A DNA stretch of 64,000 nt from Piromyces finnis (GCA_002104945.1 MCFH01000015.1:847806-911805), one strand, 5' to 3'; shown: positions 21,046 through 30,343, counted from the stretch's first letter. Numbers and translations are program-made. Notes: generated by a model not told the origin, from the letters alone.

Positions 21046-21208
21046 TTAGAAAAAACTAAAGTTTTAAAATAATACATTTAGATGATATTTATACATGATT
21101 ATTAAATTTAGCTATAATATTATTAATAAACTATTACTAATAGAATTTTTAAAGTTATATTAAATATAAATAATTTTAACTAATTAGATTCATTTTTTGT
21201 GTTTAAAG

Positions 21209-22684
21209 TTAGTCAAATGTTTCTTGGTTCTTTTTCATTGGTTCATTTGTTAAATCGATTTCTATTTGAAAGTTCGAAAGTTTTCTTTTCTTAAGTTCAT
21301 TACTAATTACGGCTTCGGAAGCGGGGAAGATTTCCTTTAATTCGTTATCAATTATCAAAGCATTGATTCTTTTACTAATACTTTCGATTTTATTTCTAAG
21401 TTCTTCTGTTTCCTTCCATTGGGCAGTTAATTGTTTTTCCGTTTTATTAACCTTTCTAGTAAGTTCGATGCGTTCGGCCTTTGGGTTTAGATCATATCTA
21501 AGGTCGTTGATTTTTTGATTTAATTTGTTGAATTTTCTTTTAACTTCTACTTGAGTGTTTCCTGTTTGAAGAAGTTGAATTTCGTCTTTTACCTTTTTAA
21601 TTTCTTGATTAAACTGTTCCTTTCTGTCCAAGACTTCTTTTAAGTCTTCGCATCTTAAATTAATCTGCTTTTTATATTGTTTTTCATAATAAGTGTTTTC
21701 TTCTAATAGGTTAATAATTTGTTCTTTCAAGCTTTTGAATAGTTTATCCTGATTTCGATACCATTTGTATAGGTAATCCTTTAATTCTTCTTGTTTATTG
21801 CTTTCGATTAATGAATTGATTGTAACTTTAAAGACTTTGAAGTCGGTGTCTTCTTTCTTTTCATTATTGTTTGATGATTCCTTATCTTTTAATTCAATTG
21901 TGTTGATTATAAAATCTAGTGAGTTCATTTCCTCTATGTTGTTTATCTGTTGTGGATTAGCTATAGTATTATTGTTTACTTCATTACTTTGTTCCATTTT
22001 GATAAATCTTGATAATAGGTCCGCTATTTTGTTATCTTTTCCTTCTATGTAGCAAGGTATAACATTAAAATTGCAAATATTCTCGAATAGTCGTAGCTTT
22101 CTATTTGTTTCGACTTTGGAACCAGAGTTGATATAGATTACTAGGTTCTTGTGGTCCGTGGCGCAATAGATTTTTTGTCCCTGTTGAAGTAATAATCTGT
22201 AGTGATGAAGAGTATCTGAAAGGGCTAGCAGTTCACGATCAAAAGTCGAGTATTTTCTCTCAGTTGAATTTAGTTTTCTTGAAAAGAAACCTATTGGCTT
22301 TAAATATTTTTTAAGTTCTGTTAAACTATTATTCTTTATTTCAAATGTATTCATAGCCTCATTTAATTTCATTGGAGGATCGATATCTTCACGATTTTTG
22401 GCTTTATCGGATTTATTATTTTTGCGTCCATAATGTCCGTTATACGTCCACTTCTTATGACCAAATAGATTTTCGATTGTTTCACGATTGACATTATTCT
22501 TGTATACGTTACTTAAAATGTAATTTTGAACATGTACATGGGGGCCCTCCGCTTGGAAAATTGCGGCACCAATTCCGATTTCCGAGGCGTCGGTTAGAAT
22601 AAAAATGTCATGGTTAGGTTTGAAAGGGACTAAATCTGGAAGGTTAGGGATTAAATTTTTGAAGTAATTAAGTTCTTCGTCCAT
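21209..22684 (-). CDS. RNase H and C-terminal coiled coil of element G
   Basis: This carries RNase H motifs LTDASEIGIG, FDRELLALSDTL and TDHKNL, ending in a tether-like IADLLSRF. A helical Lys/Glu-rich coiled coil of about 150 residues and a short tail follow. It is continuous with the upstream RT frame except for a one-base deletion near 22857: in the third frame, coding continues from the RPISKK segment across 22685-22855. Compared with F, no integrase follows. The final coiled coil is shared with F. Confidence 0.85.
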   Translation of the reverse strand: MDEELNYFKNLIPNLPDLVPFKPNHDIFILTDASEIGIGAAIFQAEGPHVHVQNYILSNVYKNNVNRETIENLFGHKKWTYNGHYGRKNNKSDKAKNREDIDPPMKLNEAMNTFEIKNNSLTELKKYLKPIGFFSRKLNSTERKYSTFDRELLALSDTLHHYRLLLQQGQKIYCATDHKNLVIYINSGSKVETNRKLRLFENICNFNVIPCYIEGKDNKIADLLSRFIKMEQSNEVNNNTIANPQQINNIEEMNSLDFIINTIELKDKESSNNNEKKEDTDFKVFKVTINSLIESNKQEELKDYLYKWYRNQDKLFKSLKEQIINLLEENTYYEKQYKKQINLRCEDLKEVLDRKEQFNQEIKKVKDEIQLLQTGNTQVEVKRKFNKLNQKINDLRYDLNPKAERIELTRKVNKTEKQLTAQWKETEELRNKIESISKRINALIIDNELKEIFPASEAVISNELKKRKLSNFQIEIDLTNEPMKKNQETFD

Positions 22685-22824
22685 TTCTTTGGTCCAGGCG
22701 GTGTTTTTGTTAGATAATCCTAAGGAAATGTTTTTTGTTTTTTCTGTAAAGTTATTAACATAATCTTTAAAGTAATTTAAGAATCCATAAAGTTGTTGAA
22801 ATTCTTTTGGAGAATTGCATTCTT

Positions 22825-24846
22825 TTATTTCAAGGTTTTTTTTAGATATTGGGCGGTTTTTTCGAAACCAATTTTGTAGCCTAAATATTCAAATTCTTCG
22901 GGGAAGAAAAGACATTTTTCAAGTTTACAAAATAAATTATTATCTTTAAATTTTTTAAGTGTATAGGCACATAGTTTAATACATTCTTCTTTGCTTTGAG
23001 CGTAGATATGGATGTCGTCCAAGTAAACATCGATTCCTTTATTCAAATAATCTTTTAATAATAAATTAAGAATAGATTGAAAGATAGAGGGCGCTGTTGA
23101 TAATCCGAAGGGTAAAACTTTCCATTGGTATGTTTGGTTCTTGAAACGGAAGCTTGTTAAGAAGCGATATTTCGGTTCTAGAAAAATTTGATTATAAGCG
23201 TTTCTAAGATCTAGGAGAATGTGATATCTATATTGAGCGGCTCTATGTACTAACTCAATGATTTTTGGAATCGGGTAGTTATTATGATGTAAGCAGTTAT
23301 TTACCATTACATAGTTGAAGACAGTTCTAAACGTACCATCCTTCTTTGGAACGTTGAATACATTGCATGCGGAACTGGATCTGGTTTTTTCGATCTTTCC
23401 ATTTTCCTCTAATTCACGAAACTCTTCTTCAAGGGCGTCTTCTTGTTCTTTATCGAGTTTAATGTGGGGCATCATTGGGAGCCTCTTTACCTTTTCCTTA
23501 TCGTAAGGTAAGTAAGCATTCAAGTTATTGACTTTCCTGTCAAATATTTTTCCTTTTGGAGGAAATTCAAAAACTTGTTTGTATTCTTGAAGTTCACTTG
23601 GCAAGTTTTGAATTTCCTTAATGATATATTCTTCCAAACCTTTTTTATGGTCGGTTGAAATAATAAAGCTTTGGTTATCTTGTTTTTGCTTGAGTAGTTT
23701 CTGCTCAATCCTTAGTTTTTCGTCTGTAGAGAGCGTTATTATTTCTGTATTATGAGTATGATTAGAATTTTTCTTATATTCATTTCGTTTTTTAGTAACG
23801 ATTTTTCCTCGATCGTCTAGATTTTCGTTATCCCATTTTTCATCGATTACATATTTTCTTTTTTGAAGTGTTTCTCTAAATTCTTCTTTTCTGTTATCCT
23901 CAAAGTTTAAGAAATACGGGAAGTACCTAGCTTCTAAATGTAATTTCCTCATTTTAAATAATAAATCATCGTTAAGGATTATTTTGTCATAATAGAAGTT
24001 CTTTTTCTGATGGTTAATCGGACCATTGATAGGCATAATGCTTAACCTAACATTAGTAAAATAAAATATTCCCTTTTTTATTTCTACTCCTATAGTGAGA
24101 TAACAATACTCTTTTATTTCGGTTATGGTTTCCCCCGATTGTATAGTGTGTGAAATGTTATTATTGTATCTTTTAATGTTGAGGTTGGCGATTATATTTT
24201 CACCAATACAATTTCCGGCAGAACCTGAGTCTAAGAGGACAATTCCATATTTGGCGTTATGTTTATTGTCTATAATAAGAGCCTTGTTATAATGCATCTT
24301 GCCGCCGAAACGTGGGTTATTTAAGAACTTCGAGTTTTTGATGGTTTCCATAGTGTTATGGATATACTCTTGAGTAAGTTTTTCCCGTTGAATGTGACTT
24401 ATACTTTTATCTATAATACTTTTTTCTGTATTGTGTGTGGAGGATGGCCTCCCTATAATGTTTTTAGTCTTTTTAGCTTCCAATTTTTTGGTGTATTTTG
24501 AATATTTTGAATTACTATTATTTATTGGTTTGACCTTATTATGAGTGAAGGTGGGTTTTGGATGGTTAACAAATAACTTGAGGTCTTCCCTCATACTTTT
24601 TTCACCTTCATCTTCTGCTATAGTTTTGAATATGATGTTGATAAGTTCTTGGTAAATAGTCTTGTTTTCTTCATCTTGGTCTTCAAAGTTTTCTCTTGGG
24701 TCTTTCACAGGTAGCTTAGGAAGTTTCTTCAGACATTTTTCGGCAAAGGCGGTAGGCAATGCCTTAGATAATTTCGTAAATCTATTATAGTATGGCTTAT
24801 TGATGTTATTACCAATTTTTTCCATATTTTCCAAAAATATTTCCAA
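22825..24846 (-). CDS. Capsid-like region, protease and RT of element G
   Basis: The frame is open from just after the TAA at 25075, so about 75 codons precede this segment. A helical capsid-like region occupies the first 150 residues. The protease motif LLDSGSAGNCI is near residue 205. The RT has DLRNAYNQI and YLDD. The C-terminus KTAQYLKK is a frameshift artefact of the deletion near 22857. From about residue 315 the protein is nearly collinear with RT1 of F. No CCHC knuckle is seen. The domain order (coiled coil, capsid, protease, RT, RNase H, no integrase) recalls pararetrovirus polyproteins, but that is inference only. Confidence 0.85.
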   Translation of the reverse strand: MEIFLENMEKIGNNINKPYYNRFTKLSKALPTAFAEKCLKKLPKLPVKDPRENFEDQDEENKTIYQELINIIFKTIAEDEGEKSMREDLKLFVNHPKPTFTHNKVKPINNSNSKYSKYTKKLEAKKTKNIIGRPSSTHNTEKSIIDKSISHIQREKLTQEYIHNTMETIKNSKFLNNPRFGGKMHYNKALIIDNKHNAKYGIVLLDSGSAGNCIGENIIANLNIKRYNNNISHTIQSGETITEIKEYCYLTIGVEIKKGIFYFTNVRLSIMPINGPINHQKKNFYYDKIILNDDLLFKMRKLHLEARYFPYFLNFEDNRKEEFRETLQKRKYVIDEKWDNENLDDRGKIVTKKRNEYKKNSNHTHNTEIITLSTDEKLRIEQKLLKQKQDNQSFIISTDHKKGLEEYIIKEIQNLPSELQEYKQVFEFPPKGKIFDRKVNNLNAYLPYDKEKVKRLPMMPHIKLDKEQEDALEEEFRELEENGKIEKTRSSSACNVFNVPKKDGTFRTVFNYVMVNNCLHHNNYPIPKIIELVHRAAQYRYHILLDLRNAYNQIFLEPKYRFLTSFRFKNQTYQWKVLPFGLSTAPSIFQSILNLLLKDYLNKGIDVYLDDIHIYAQSKEECIKLCAYTLKKFKDNNLFCKLEKCLFFPEEFEYLGYKIGFEKTAQYLKKTLK

Positions 24847-25074
24847 GTTTTCAATGTTAAGATAGTTTATCTTTAAAGTTTTCCATTTAACTTCCTGTTC
24901 TTGAAGGGAAAGTTCGCAGAATTCCCTTTCGAATTGATAAATGAAATTGTTAAGTTTTTGCCAAGTAGTGGATTCGTTCCACTCTAATTCTTTATTATCT
25001 AATTTATTTTTGTATATGTTTTCGAACCATTGTTTGACTTCCTTGCCTCCCCTAGCAATGATGGCGTCTCTGAT

Positions 25075-27078
25075 TTATATTTCGTTTACCCTTGGGCAAT
25101 AGGTCTGTAAATATGTTTTGAGACTAGATAGGTATTCATAACCGTTATGTTTGTTCTTGTACCTTGGTGCTGGCACTTTAAATAAAGACCTGAACCCTGA
25201 TATATTCTGCTGAATCTCAAGGGGTAAGTCTTGAAATTCTGTTGGGCGAAAGGGCACGACAGGACTAGTTCTTGAATCGTATATTCTAGGATGGGTCTTA
25301 TAGTGATAATATTGTTCACTTTTAGATCCTTTACTAAAATCAGGTTTAGTTTTCTGAATTAACCTCTTAAATTTTTCTCTATTTACTTCTTCAGGAGTAT
25401 TGTACATTTTTGTACGATGAAACTTGATGTCAAAATAATTTTGTTTTGCTTCTTCACTTTTAAAACCGGCGTTAAATCTTGAAGTAATATCTTCTTTATT
25501 ACTTGTATTATATGATGTAGAAGCTCTGTACGGATTTGAAGAGCTTTCTTTAATTGATTCAAGTTTTCTGTTGAAGTTTTCTTCTTGTTCTTTAAACTTA
25601 TCATTAATTCGTTTATTTTGTTCCTCTTCCCTATCGTCTAAGGTTGAATGTCCTATGAAGGACTTACTTCTGAACTTCGATATATTGCTGAAGGAAATTT
25701 CTTCGGTAGGATGATTAAAGCTTGTATCCATAAGATATTTTTCATTGATGAGGGTATTAATAATTCTTCTGCAAGTTTCATTTTTTGGTTGGATGGTTAC
25801 TTCTAAATTTTCTTGGTTAATAGTAGCAGCGAAGAGTTTCTTCGTCTTTACATTACTATGAAATAATAGCTTATATTCTTCTTGGATATTATCGATCTCG
25901 AGATGACCTATTTCATTAAGTTTCTTCTTTACAATAGTTATCTCCTTCAAACATTGTTTAATCGATTCATCTTGAATAGAGTTTTGAAGATTATCATATT
26001 TTGTTAGTAACTCTTCGTAAAGTTTCTTTACATTATTTAATTGTTCTTCGACTTGATGATTATTTTCTGAATTTAACAGTTCTGTTTCTAAAGTTTTAAT
26101 ACGTTCTTGTAATTGAGTTTGAAGAACTGCATGGTCTTCGAGGTTTTTACGGAAAGTTTCCATATTTTTATTGAACGATTCTTCAGCTTTACCATTAATG
26201 TGATATGTAGTGATTAATTGATCTTGAAGCTTCTTGATAGCCTCCTTAGAATCTATTCTAGTGGCCTGTAGTTTTTCGGCCATTTCGTTTTTAATATTAG
26301 TCGTAAGGTTATCGGTATAAGTGACGTTTTCGGTAGTTTGAAGTGTGATTTTTTCAATTTCTTTCTCCACTTGTGTTAATCTTTTTGTTAGATTGGTTAC
26401 CTCTTGGTTGTTGCCTTCAATAGCTGCTTGTTGTTGAGAAAGGCCGTTTTCGAGTGGTAATAAATCTTGAGACTTCGCAGTAGTAAGCTGACTTTGTTGA
26501 AGTTCTTCGCGAACCTCATTTACAGCGATGTTTAATTCTGTGGGCTTTACAGTGTTGAGATCTATAACATTTGCTAAATTTTGTACCTGATAAGCATCGG
26601 CCTTGTTAGCCATTTTTGTATCCATTTGTTCAATCCTTTTATTTTGTTCCATTATAGAAGTCTGTAAAGTCGCATTTATGGTGGCGGTAAGAGTCATAAA
26701 TTGAGTCTGCATTTGTTCCATGAAATTTTTCATCATGGTTTGCAGTTCCTCCTTGTTGCTATTAGTTTCAGTCTTTATTTCCTTATACATGTTATCCATG
26801 GATGCTAGTAGAGTGGCTCCATTATTCTCTGGATTATAGTCGAGTATTTGATTATTTCCGCCGTAAGTATTTTTAATCTCAGTTTCTAATGTTTTTATAT
26901 CTTCAATGTCGTCAGAGAGTTTTTCAAGATAATCATTTACTCCTGACATGCTTGATTTTGAGTCTTGTTCAATTTTCTCAATTTCCATTGAATGTTGATT
27001 TTCGGAGGACTTATTTATTTCTGCCTTTGGAGTATCCTTGTGGTCAACTGGTTGCTTTCCTTTGTTAGAATTTTTCAT
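25075..27078 (-). CDS. N-terminal coiled-coil gag-like region of element G
   Basis: This 667-codon frame starts at an ATG about 150 nt inside the right end of G. It is rich in Glu, Lys, Gln and Asn with long heptad-like helices (residues 60-440), suggesting a multimerising structural protein. The stop at 25075-25077 is a lone TAA. The next codons continue in the same frame into the capsid-like region and protease, so this is the N-terminal part of one polyprotein with either a nonsense mutation or programmed readthrough. I recognise no named domain. Confidence 0.75.
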   Translation of the reverse strand: MKNSNKGKQPVDHKDTPKAEINKSSENQHSMEIEKIEQDSKSSMSGVNDYLEKLSDDIEDIKTLETEIKNTYGGNNQILDYNPENNGATLLASMDNMYKEIKTETNSNKEELQTMMKNFMEQMQTQFMTLTATINATLQTSIMEQNKRIEQMDTKMANKADAYQVQNLANVIDLNTVKPTELNIAVNEVREELQQSQLTTAKSQDLLPLENGLSQQQAAIEGNNQEVTNLTKRLTQVEKEIEKITLQTTENVTYTDNLTTNIKNEMAEKLQATRIDSKEAIKKLQDQLITTYHINGKAEESFNKNMETFRKNLEDHAVLQTQLQERIKTLETELLNSENNHQVEEQLNNVKKLYEELLTKYDNLQNSIQDESIKQCLKEITIVKKKLNEIGHLEIDNIQEEYKLLFHSNVKTKKLFAATINQENLEVTIQPKNETCRRIINTLINEKYLMDTSFNHPTEEISFSNISKFRSKSFIGHSTLDDREEEQNKRINDKFKEQEENFNRKLESIKESSSNPYRASTSYNTSNKEDITSRFNAGFKSEEAKQNYFDIKFHRTKMYNTPEEVNREKFKRLIQKTKPDFSKGSKSEQYYHYKTHPRIYDSRTSPVVPFRPTEFQDLPLEIQQNISGFRSLFKVPAPRYKNKHNGYEYLSSLKTYLQTYCPRVNEI

Positions 27079-27225
27079 CTTGGATGGTAAGAATTTTGTT
27101 TTTGTCTTTGTAATAATAAATTTGACAGTTAAAATCGGTTAAGGACTTCTGGCCTTTAATTAGATTTCTTAATTATTTATACGAGTTTAGGTCCAAACAG
27201 GAATAGAATTAGAAGTTTTTTCTAA

Positions 27226-27312
27226 TTTAAAATTAAATTGCCTGTTCGTTTTAGTAAAAACTAACGGGGGCTTTTTCTTCAATGGTAACTAGATAATATG
27301 TAGCTATGGCTA
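27226..27312. repeat. Right copy of the 87-bp direct duplication flanking G
   Basis: This is the partner of 20477-20563. Its left edge abuts G; its right edge runs into the palindrome at 27291-27322. Confidence 0.9.
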
Positions 27313-27322
27313 CATATTATCT
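27291..27322. other. Perfect 14-bp-stem palindrome inside rep
   Basis: The arms AGATAATATGTAGC and GCTACATATTATCT surround the loop TATG. It lies directly after the Walker A segment of rep (minus strand), where about 45 residues including Walker B should be encoded. The left duplicate keeps only the first arm. Confidence 0.85.
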
Positions 27323-28063
27323 AAAGTACATATGCTTACCTAAGGACCTAGCCCATTCAGTTTTTCCGCTTCTACTTGGGCCTATGAGTATCAAGCTTTG
27401 TGGTCTGGACCACTCCCCAAAACGATGGAAATTTTCAAGCCAACCTTGAAAGTAGCATATTTTCCACAGCAAGTTCTTCTGGTAGCTTAAAGTCGCTTTG
27501 TGTGTATGGAGATATATACTCGCGTTTAGGTTCTTCAGGAAACATCTTCTTAATGTAGGCTATCCAGTTAGTAAAGTGGTTTGCGAATCTTGAGGCAAAT
27601 CCTTCTTCGTGTAGGCGTTGGATTACTTGATTTTGTGTTAACTTTTCGCTTAAGTAACGATCCCAGTCTGGATCTTTACTTTCATTTCCGTCAAGTTTTA
27701 AAAGATTCCCATTCAAAGGTAGATAAAGGACACTTATCTTCTTTGGTTAAGTATTTGATCATGGGAACAATACTTCTTGAGCCGTTTCTTTTGACAGTGG
27801 AAATATGTGGGTGTAAACCACACATATCAAAGTTAAACTCGTTTACGGTTACCCTTTTTGTAAACCTGATAAGCGTGAAAATGACGCTTTCCAGTCACGT
27901 GACCTGTTTCTTCGTCAACCATAAGCTTATCCACATGAACGTCGGCAATAACTAGTAGCTGTAAGCACGCGTATAATTCTTCTTTGGTTACATCACGTGC
28001 ATCGGCATAGGTTAATCCAAAGTCACGTTTTCTTAATACGAAAGCTGGCATGAGAATTTCCAT
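27323..28063 (-). pseudogene. CRESS Rep N-terminal HUH domain and Walker A, frameshifted
   Basis: Read on the minus strand, the pieces contain all the landmarks of a rolling-circle Rep. Motif I is FGLTYA, motif II is HFHAY, motif III is YLTK, and Walker A is GPSRSGKT. They lie in three different frames: shifts occur near 27842, near 27700 and near 27460, and a stop follows KHMYFR. Walker B is missing. The start is either ATG 28063 inside the 45-bp repeat or the next ATG, 12 bases downstream. The protein would have been the replication initiator (nicking endonuclease plus SF3 helicase). The gene is clearly dead here. Confidence 0.85.
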
Positions 28064-28095
28064 TTTTTGAAAATTCTCAAAATTTTTCTAAGTGT
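28051..28095. repeat. Right copy of the 45-bp inverted repeat
   Basis: This is the perfect reverse complement of 18845-18889. It covers the rep leader and start codon. Confidence 0.9.
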
Positions 28096-28184
28096 CGTGG
28101 AAGTGTCCATGTCCAAATTATTATGACGTGCCAGTGTCCATAATTTTTTGGGTCGTCCGGCGAAACGACCCTTAGGACGGGCAG
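28096..28184. promoter_or_regulatory. Candidate rep origin/iteron region and F polypurine tract
   Basis: AGTGTCCAT occurs twice (28102-28110 and 28133-28141) and the core AGTGTC also at 28091 and 28183, like the iterated sites that Rep proteins bind. A stem-loop GGGTCGT/ACGACCC with an 8-nt loop spans 28151-28172. The last bases (AGGACGGGCAG) are purine-rich and abut the 3' LTR of F as a plus-strand primer would. No canonical nonanucleotide is visible. Confidence 0.5.
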
Positions 28185-28805
28185 TGTCACAATAACATAT
28201 AAAAATTTAAAAAATTTGGACACATGGAAAAAATTAAAAATTTTTTTAAAATTTGAAAATTTGAAAATTTGAAAAAATTTATTTTTTAAATTTTTATTAA
28301 AAAATTTCAAATTATAAAATTTCTAATATTCAAAATTATTAAATTTTTTTTAAAAATTATTAAAATTTTATTATAAAAAATTTTTATTTTTAAATTTATT
28401 AACTATTTACAATAATTATATTAATTATTAATTTATAAAAATTAAATATTTTATAATTAGACAATAATTAATTAAAATTAAAAAATGTAATAATTAAAAT
28501 TGTTCATGTATAAAAAGAACAAAAATTGACAAAAATTACGAAGCTTTAGCGTTAGTAATTTTTTAACTTAAAGTTAATAAAATTTATAAACTCCTATAAA
28601 ACCTAAAACTTTAAAAATTTTAATATTTTTAATAACTTAATATATGCTGATATTAAGTTATTGCTAAAATAAAAATATTATTTAATTTTCTTTATATAAA
28701 TATTATTAGCTTTACGCCTTCAATAAGAAAGCGTATTATATTTGTTAATTAATATAACTAGTGTGCTTACCACACTTTTCTTTAATAAAAAATCGCTTTT
28801 TGACA
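28185..28805 (+). repeat. 3' LTR of element F
   Basis: This 621-bp LTR runs from TGTCA to TGACA and is very similar to 10429-11021 apart from about ten substitutions and a 28-bp AT insertion. It retains the perfect self-primer GCGTTAGTAA at 28549-28558. Confidence 0.92.
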
Positions 28806-28806
28806 A

Positions 28807-29574
28807 TGTAATAATTATATTATATTTATTATATAATAATAATTATTAGCTTTAAATTAATAATATAAACTATTATTAAAATGTGAAAATAAAGGTAAAA
28901 TTAGAAACTTAACTTAATGAGTTTTTTATAAGAAATTATAATAAACAAAACCAAATGTATCAGAATTATTTTGTGTATTTAATAGTTTTTTTAATATTTA
29001 TTTTATTACTTATTATTTTGTATAAAGTTATTTATTATAATTAATCTTATAATAATAACTCTTGATTTCTCAAATCGAACTCAAGAGTACTATTTATATG
29101 TTTTATTTTATTAAATTAAAATTTCTAAGAACATTCTAATCTTAACAAAAATCTTTTTAGGAAAAGACTAGAAGAAAAACCTAAAAAGTTATTTGATTGA
29201 TATTCTAATCATACCAATCATCGTAATATTAAGTAAAACCGTTGATAACGGGTAAAACCTTAATATCCGATTTTCTATTACATACTAATATATAGTTGTA
29301 TAATATTATTAATGTAATTAGTATGTGTTTTATCTTTTATAATACAAGTATATATATAAATGAATATATAAATACATAATTAAATAAATTAATTAATCTA
29401 ATATAGCGAATGAATAATTATTAACTAAATAAATATTTACAATATTTAACTTAACAAATAACTATAATAATAAATAAATATATTAATATAATCTAATGGA
29501 TTAATGATTATTAACTAAATAAATTATTTGTAATGTTTAATACTAAGAATAAATAATAAGTATTTATTCTTACA
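28807..29574 (-). repeat. Solo LTR R2 (family R)
   Basis: It starts TGTAATAA and ends TTCTTACA, inverted relative to R1 and R3. It begins two bases after the F 3' LTR. Flanks GACAA and GACTG are not a perfect TSD. A hairpin ACTCTTGA/TCAAGAGT at 29058-29088 lies next to a minus-strand TATAAATA. Confidence 0.75.
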
Positions 29575-30343
29575 GACTGATATAATTTGATAATAATCTT
29601 AATTTTGAATTTTACTTCAAAAAGTGATTATTATATTATATCTTTTGTTATAACTATATAAGTTATATTGATTAAGATTTAAAATCATTTTTATAAAAAT
29701 TAATAAAATTGTTTTGTTAAAACACTAAATTGTTTTATTAGAAACACTTGTTTTTCTAATATTTAAATATTTAAAATTTTATTTATTTAAGTATAAAAGT
29801 GATTATTAAAATTATAAAATATTAATCTAACTATATAATATTTCTTTATTAATAATAATAATAATGATTAAAATAAGAATATTTACATGTATTTATATTT
29901 TCTTTTAAATTTAAACTATTTACATTAAAACAATAAAATTAATAACTATTTACAATAAAAGTAATAAAAGTAATTAGAAATAACAATAAAAGAAATAATT
30001 AAAAGTTAAAGAATATAAAAAGTTGTTTATTTTACAATTAATTAAAGTAATAATTATTTTTAATGTTTTAATAAAGGTGTTTAATTATATTATTTTATAA
30101 CATGAATTATTATATTTGTTTACTTTTAAAGTGTAATTTACTAACGAAGTTATTAAATATTTAATTTAACAATTAATTTAACAAGAGTTATATATTTTGA
30201 TCTCGATTAATTAAAGTTTATTATTTTCTTTCAATAATCAAAATATATGCAGTGTTTAGGATTAATTTTATTTAAGAATTTTGGTAAAGTACTTAATTAA
30301 ACTATAACTTGTTTTAAGTTACTTTTAGGGTTAACTTAAAAAT
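29575..30343. other. AT-rich spacer, no gene
   Basis: No ORF and no recognised LTR is seen. Short AT microsatellites are common. Confidence 0.5.

Larger units (their letters stand above)
20564..27225 (-). mobile_element. Element G: integrase-less retroelement inserted in rep
   Basis: On the minus strand the order is a short leader with TATAAATAA, a long gag-like region with coiled coils, protease, RT, RNase H, a second coiled coil and a 3' region with 13-bp tandem repeats. No integrase, tyrosine recombinase or endonuclease domain is visible, and no LTR pair was found. The reading frame is interrupted by one in-frame TAA (25075-25077) and one single-base deletion near 22857. Ends are set by the 87-bp duplication and are approximate because of 9 bp of shared TTTAAAATT at the right junction. 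Confidence 0.75.
10429..28805 (+). mobile_element. Element F: LTR-bounded composite with two RTs and a CRESS virus cap/rep segment
   Basis: Two F-type LTRs of about 600 bp (10429-11021 and 28185-28805) in the same orientation bracket gag-pol, a virus-derived segment and nested element G. A self-priming site follows the 5' LTR. A purine-rich tract (AGGACGGGCAG) precedes the 3' LTR, so both LTRs behave as parts of one element. The flanking five bases are AACTA on the left and ATGTA on the right. They do not match, but solo LTR R2 starts two bases after the right LTR and may have destroyed the duplication. A recombination product of two F insertions is therefore not excluded. The LTRs differ at about ten sites plus small indels. 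Confidence 0.8.

Noticed and set aside
16116-25077. Alternative genetic code reading TAA as sense
   Set aside because: A, D, E and cap end properly at TAA, and B is interrupted by TGA, so the in-frame TAAs at 16116, 18510 and 25075 are better read as mutations or readthrough sites.
18770-27996. Repeated CACGTG motifs in the virus-derived segments as a regulatory code
   Set aside because: The sites at about 18770, 18791, 19720, 20064, 27896 and 27990 fall in both coding and non-coding sequence, and I cannot show enrichment over chance in this GC-richer segment.
27323-28063. Introns explaining the rep frame changes
   Set aside because: Frames change by one base at A/T-rich points without room for GT-AG introns, so frameshift decay fits better.
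28151-28172. Canonical CRESS origin nonanucleotide
   Set aside because: The loop does not contain a TATTAC-type nick site, so only a candidate hairpin is claimed.
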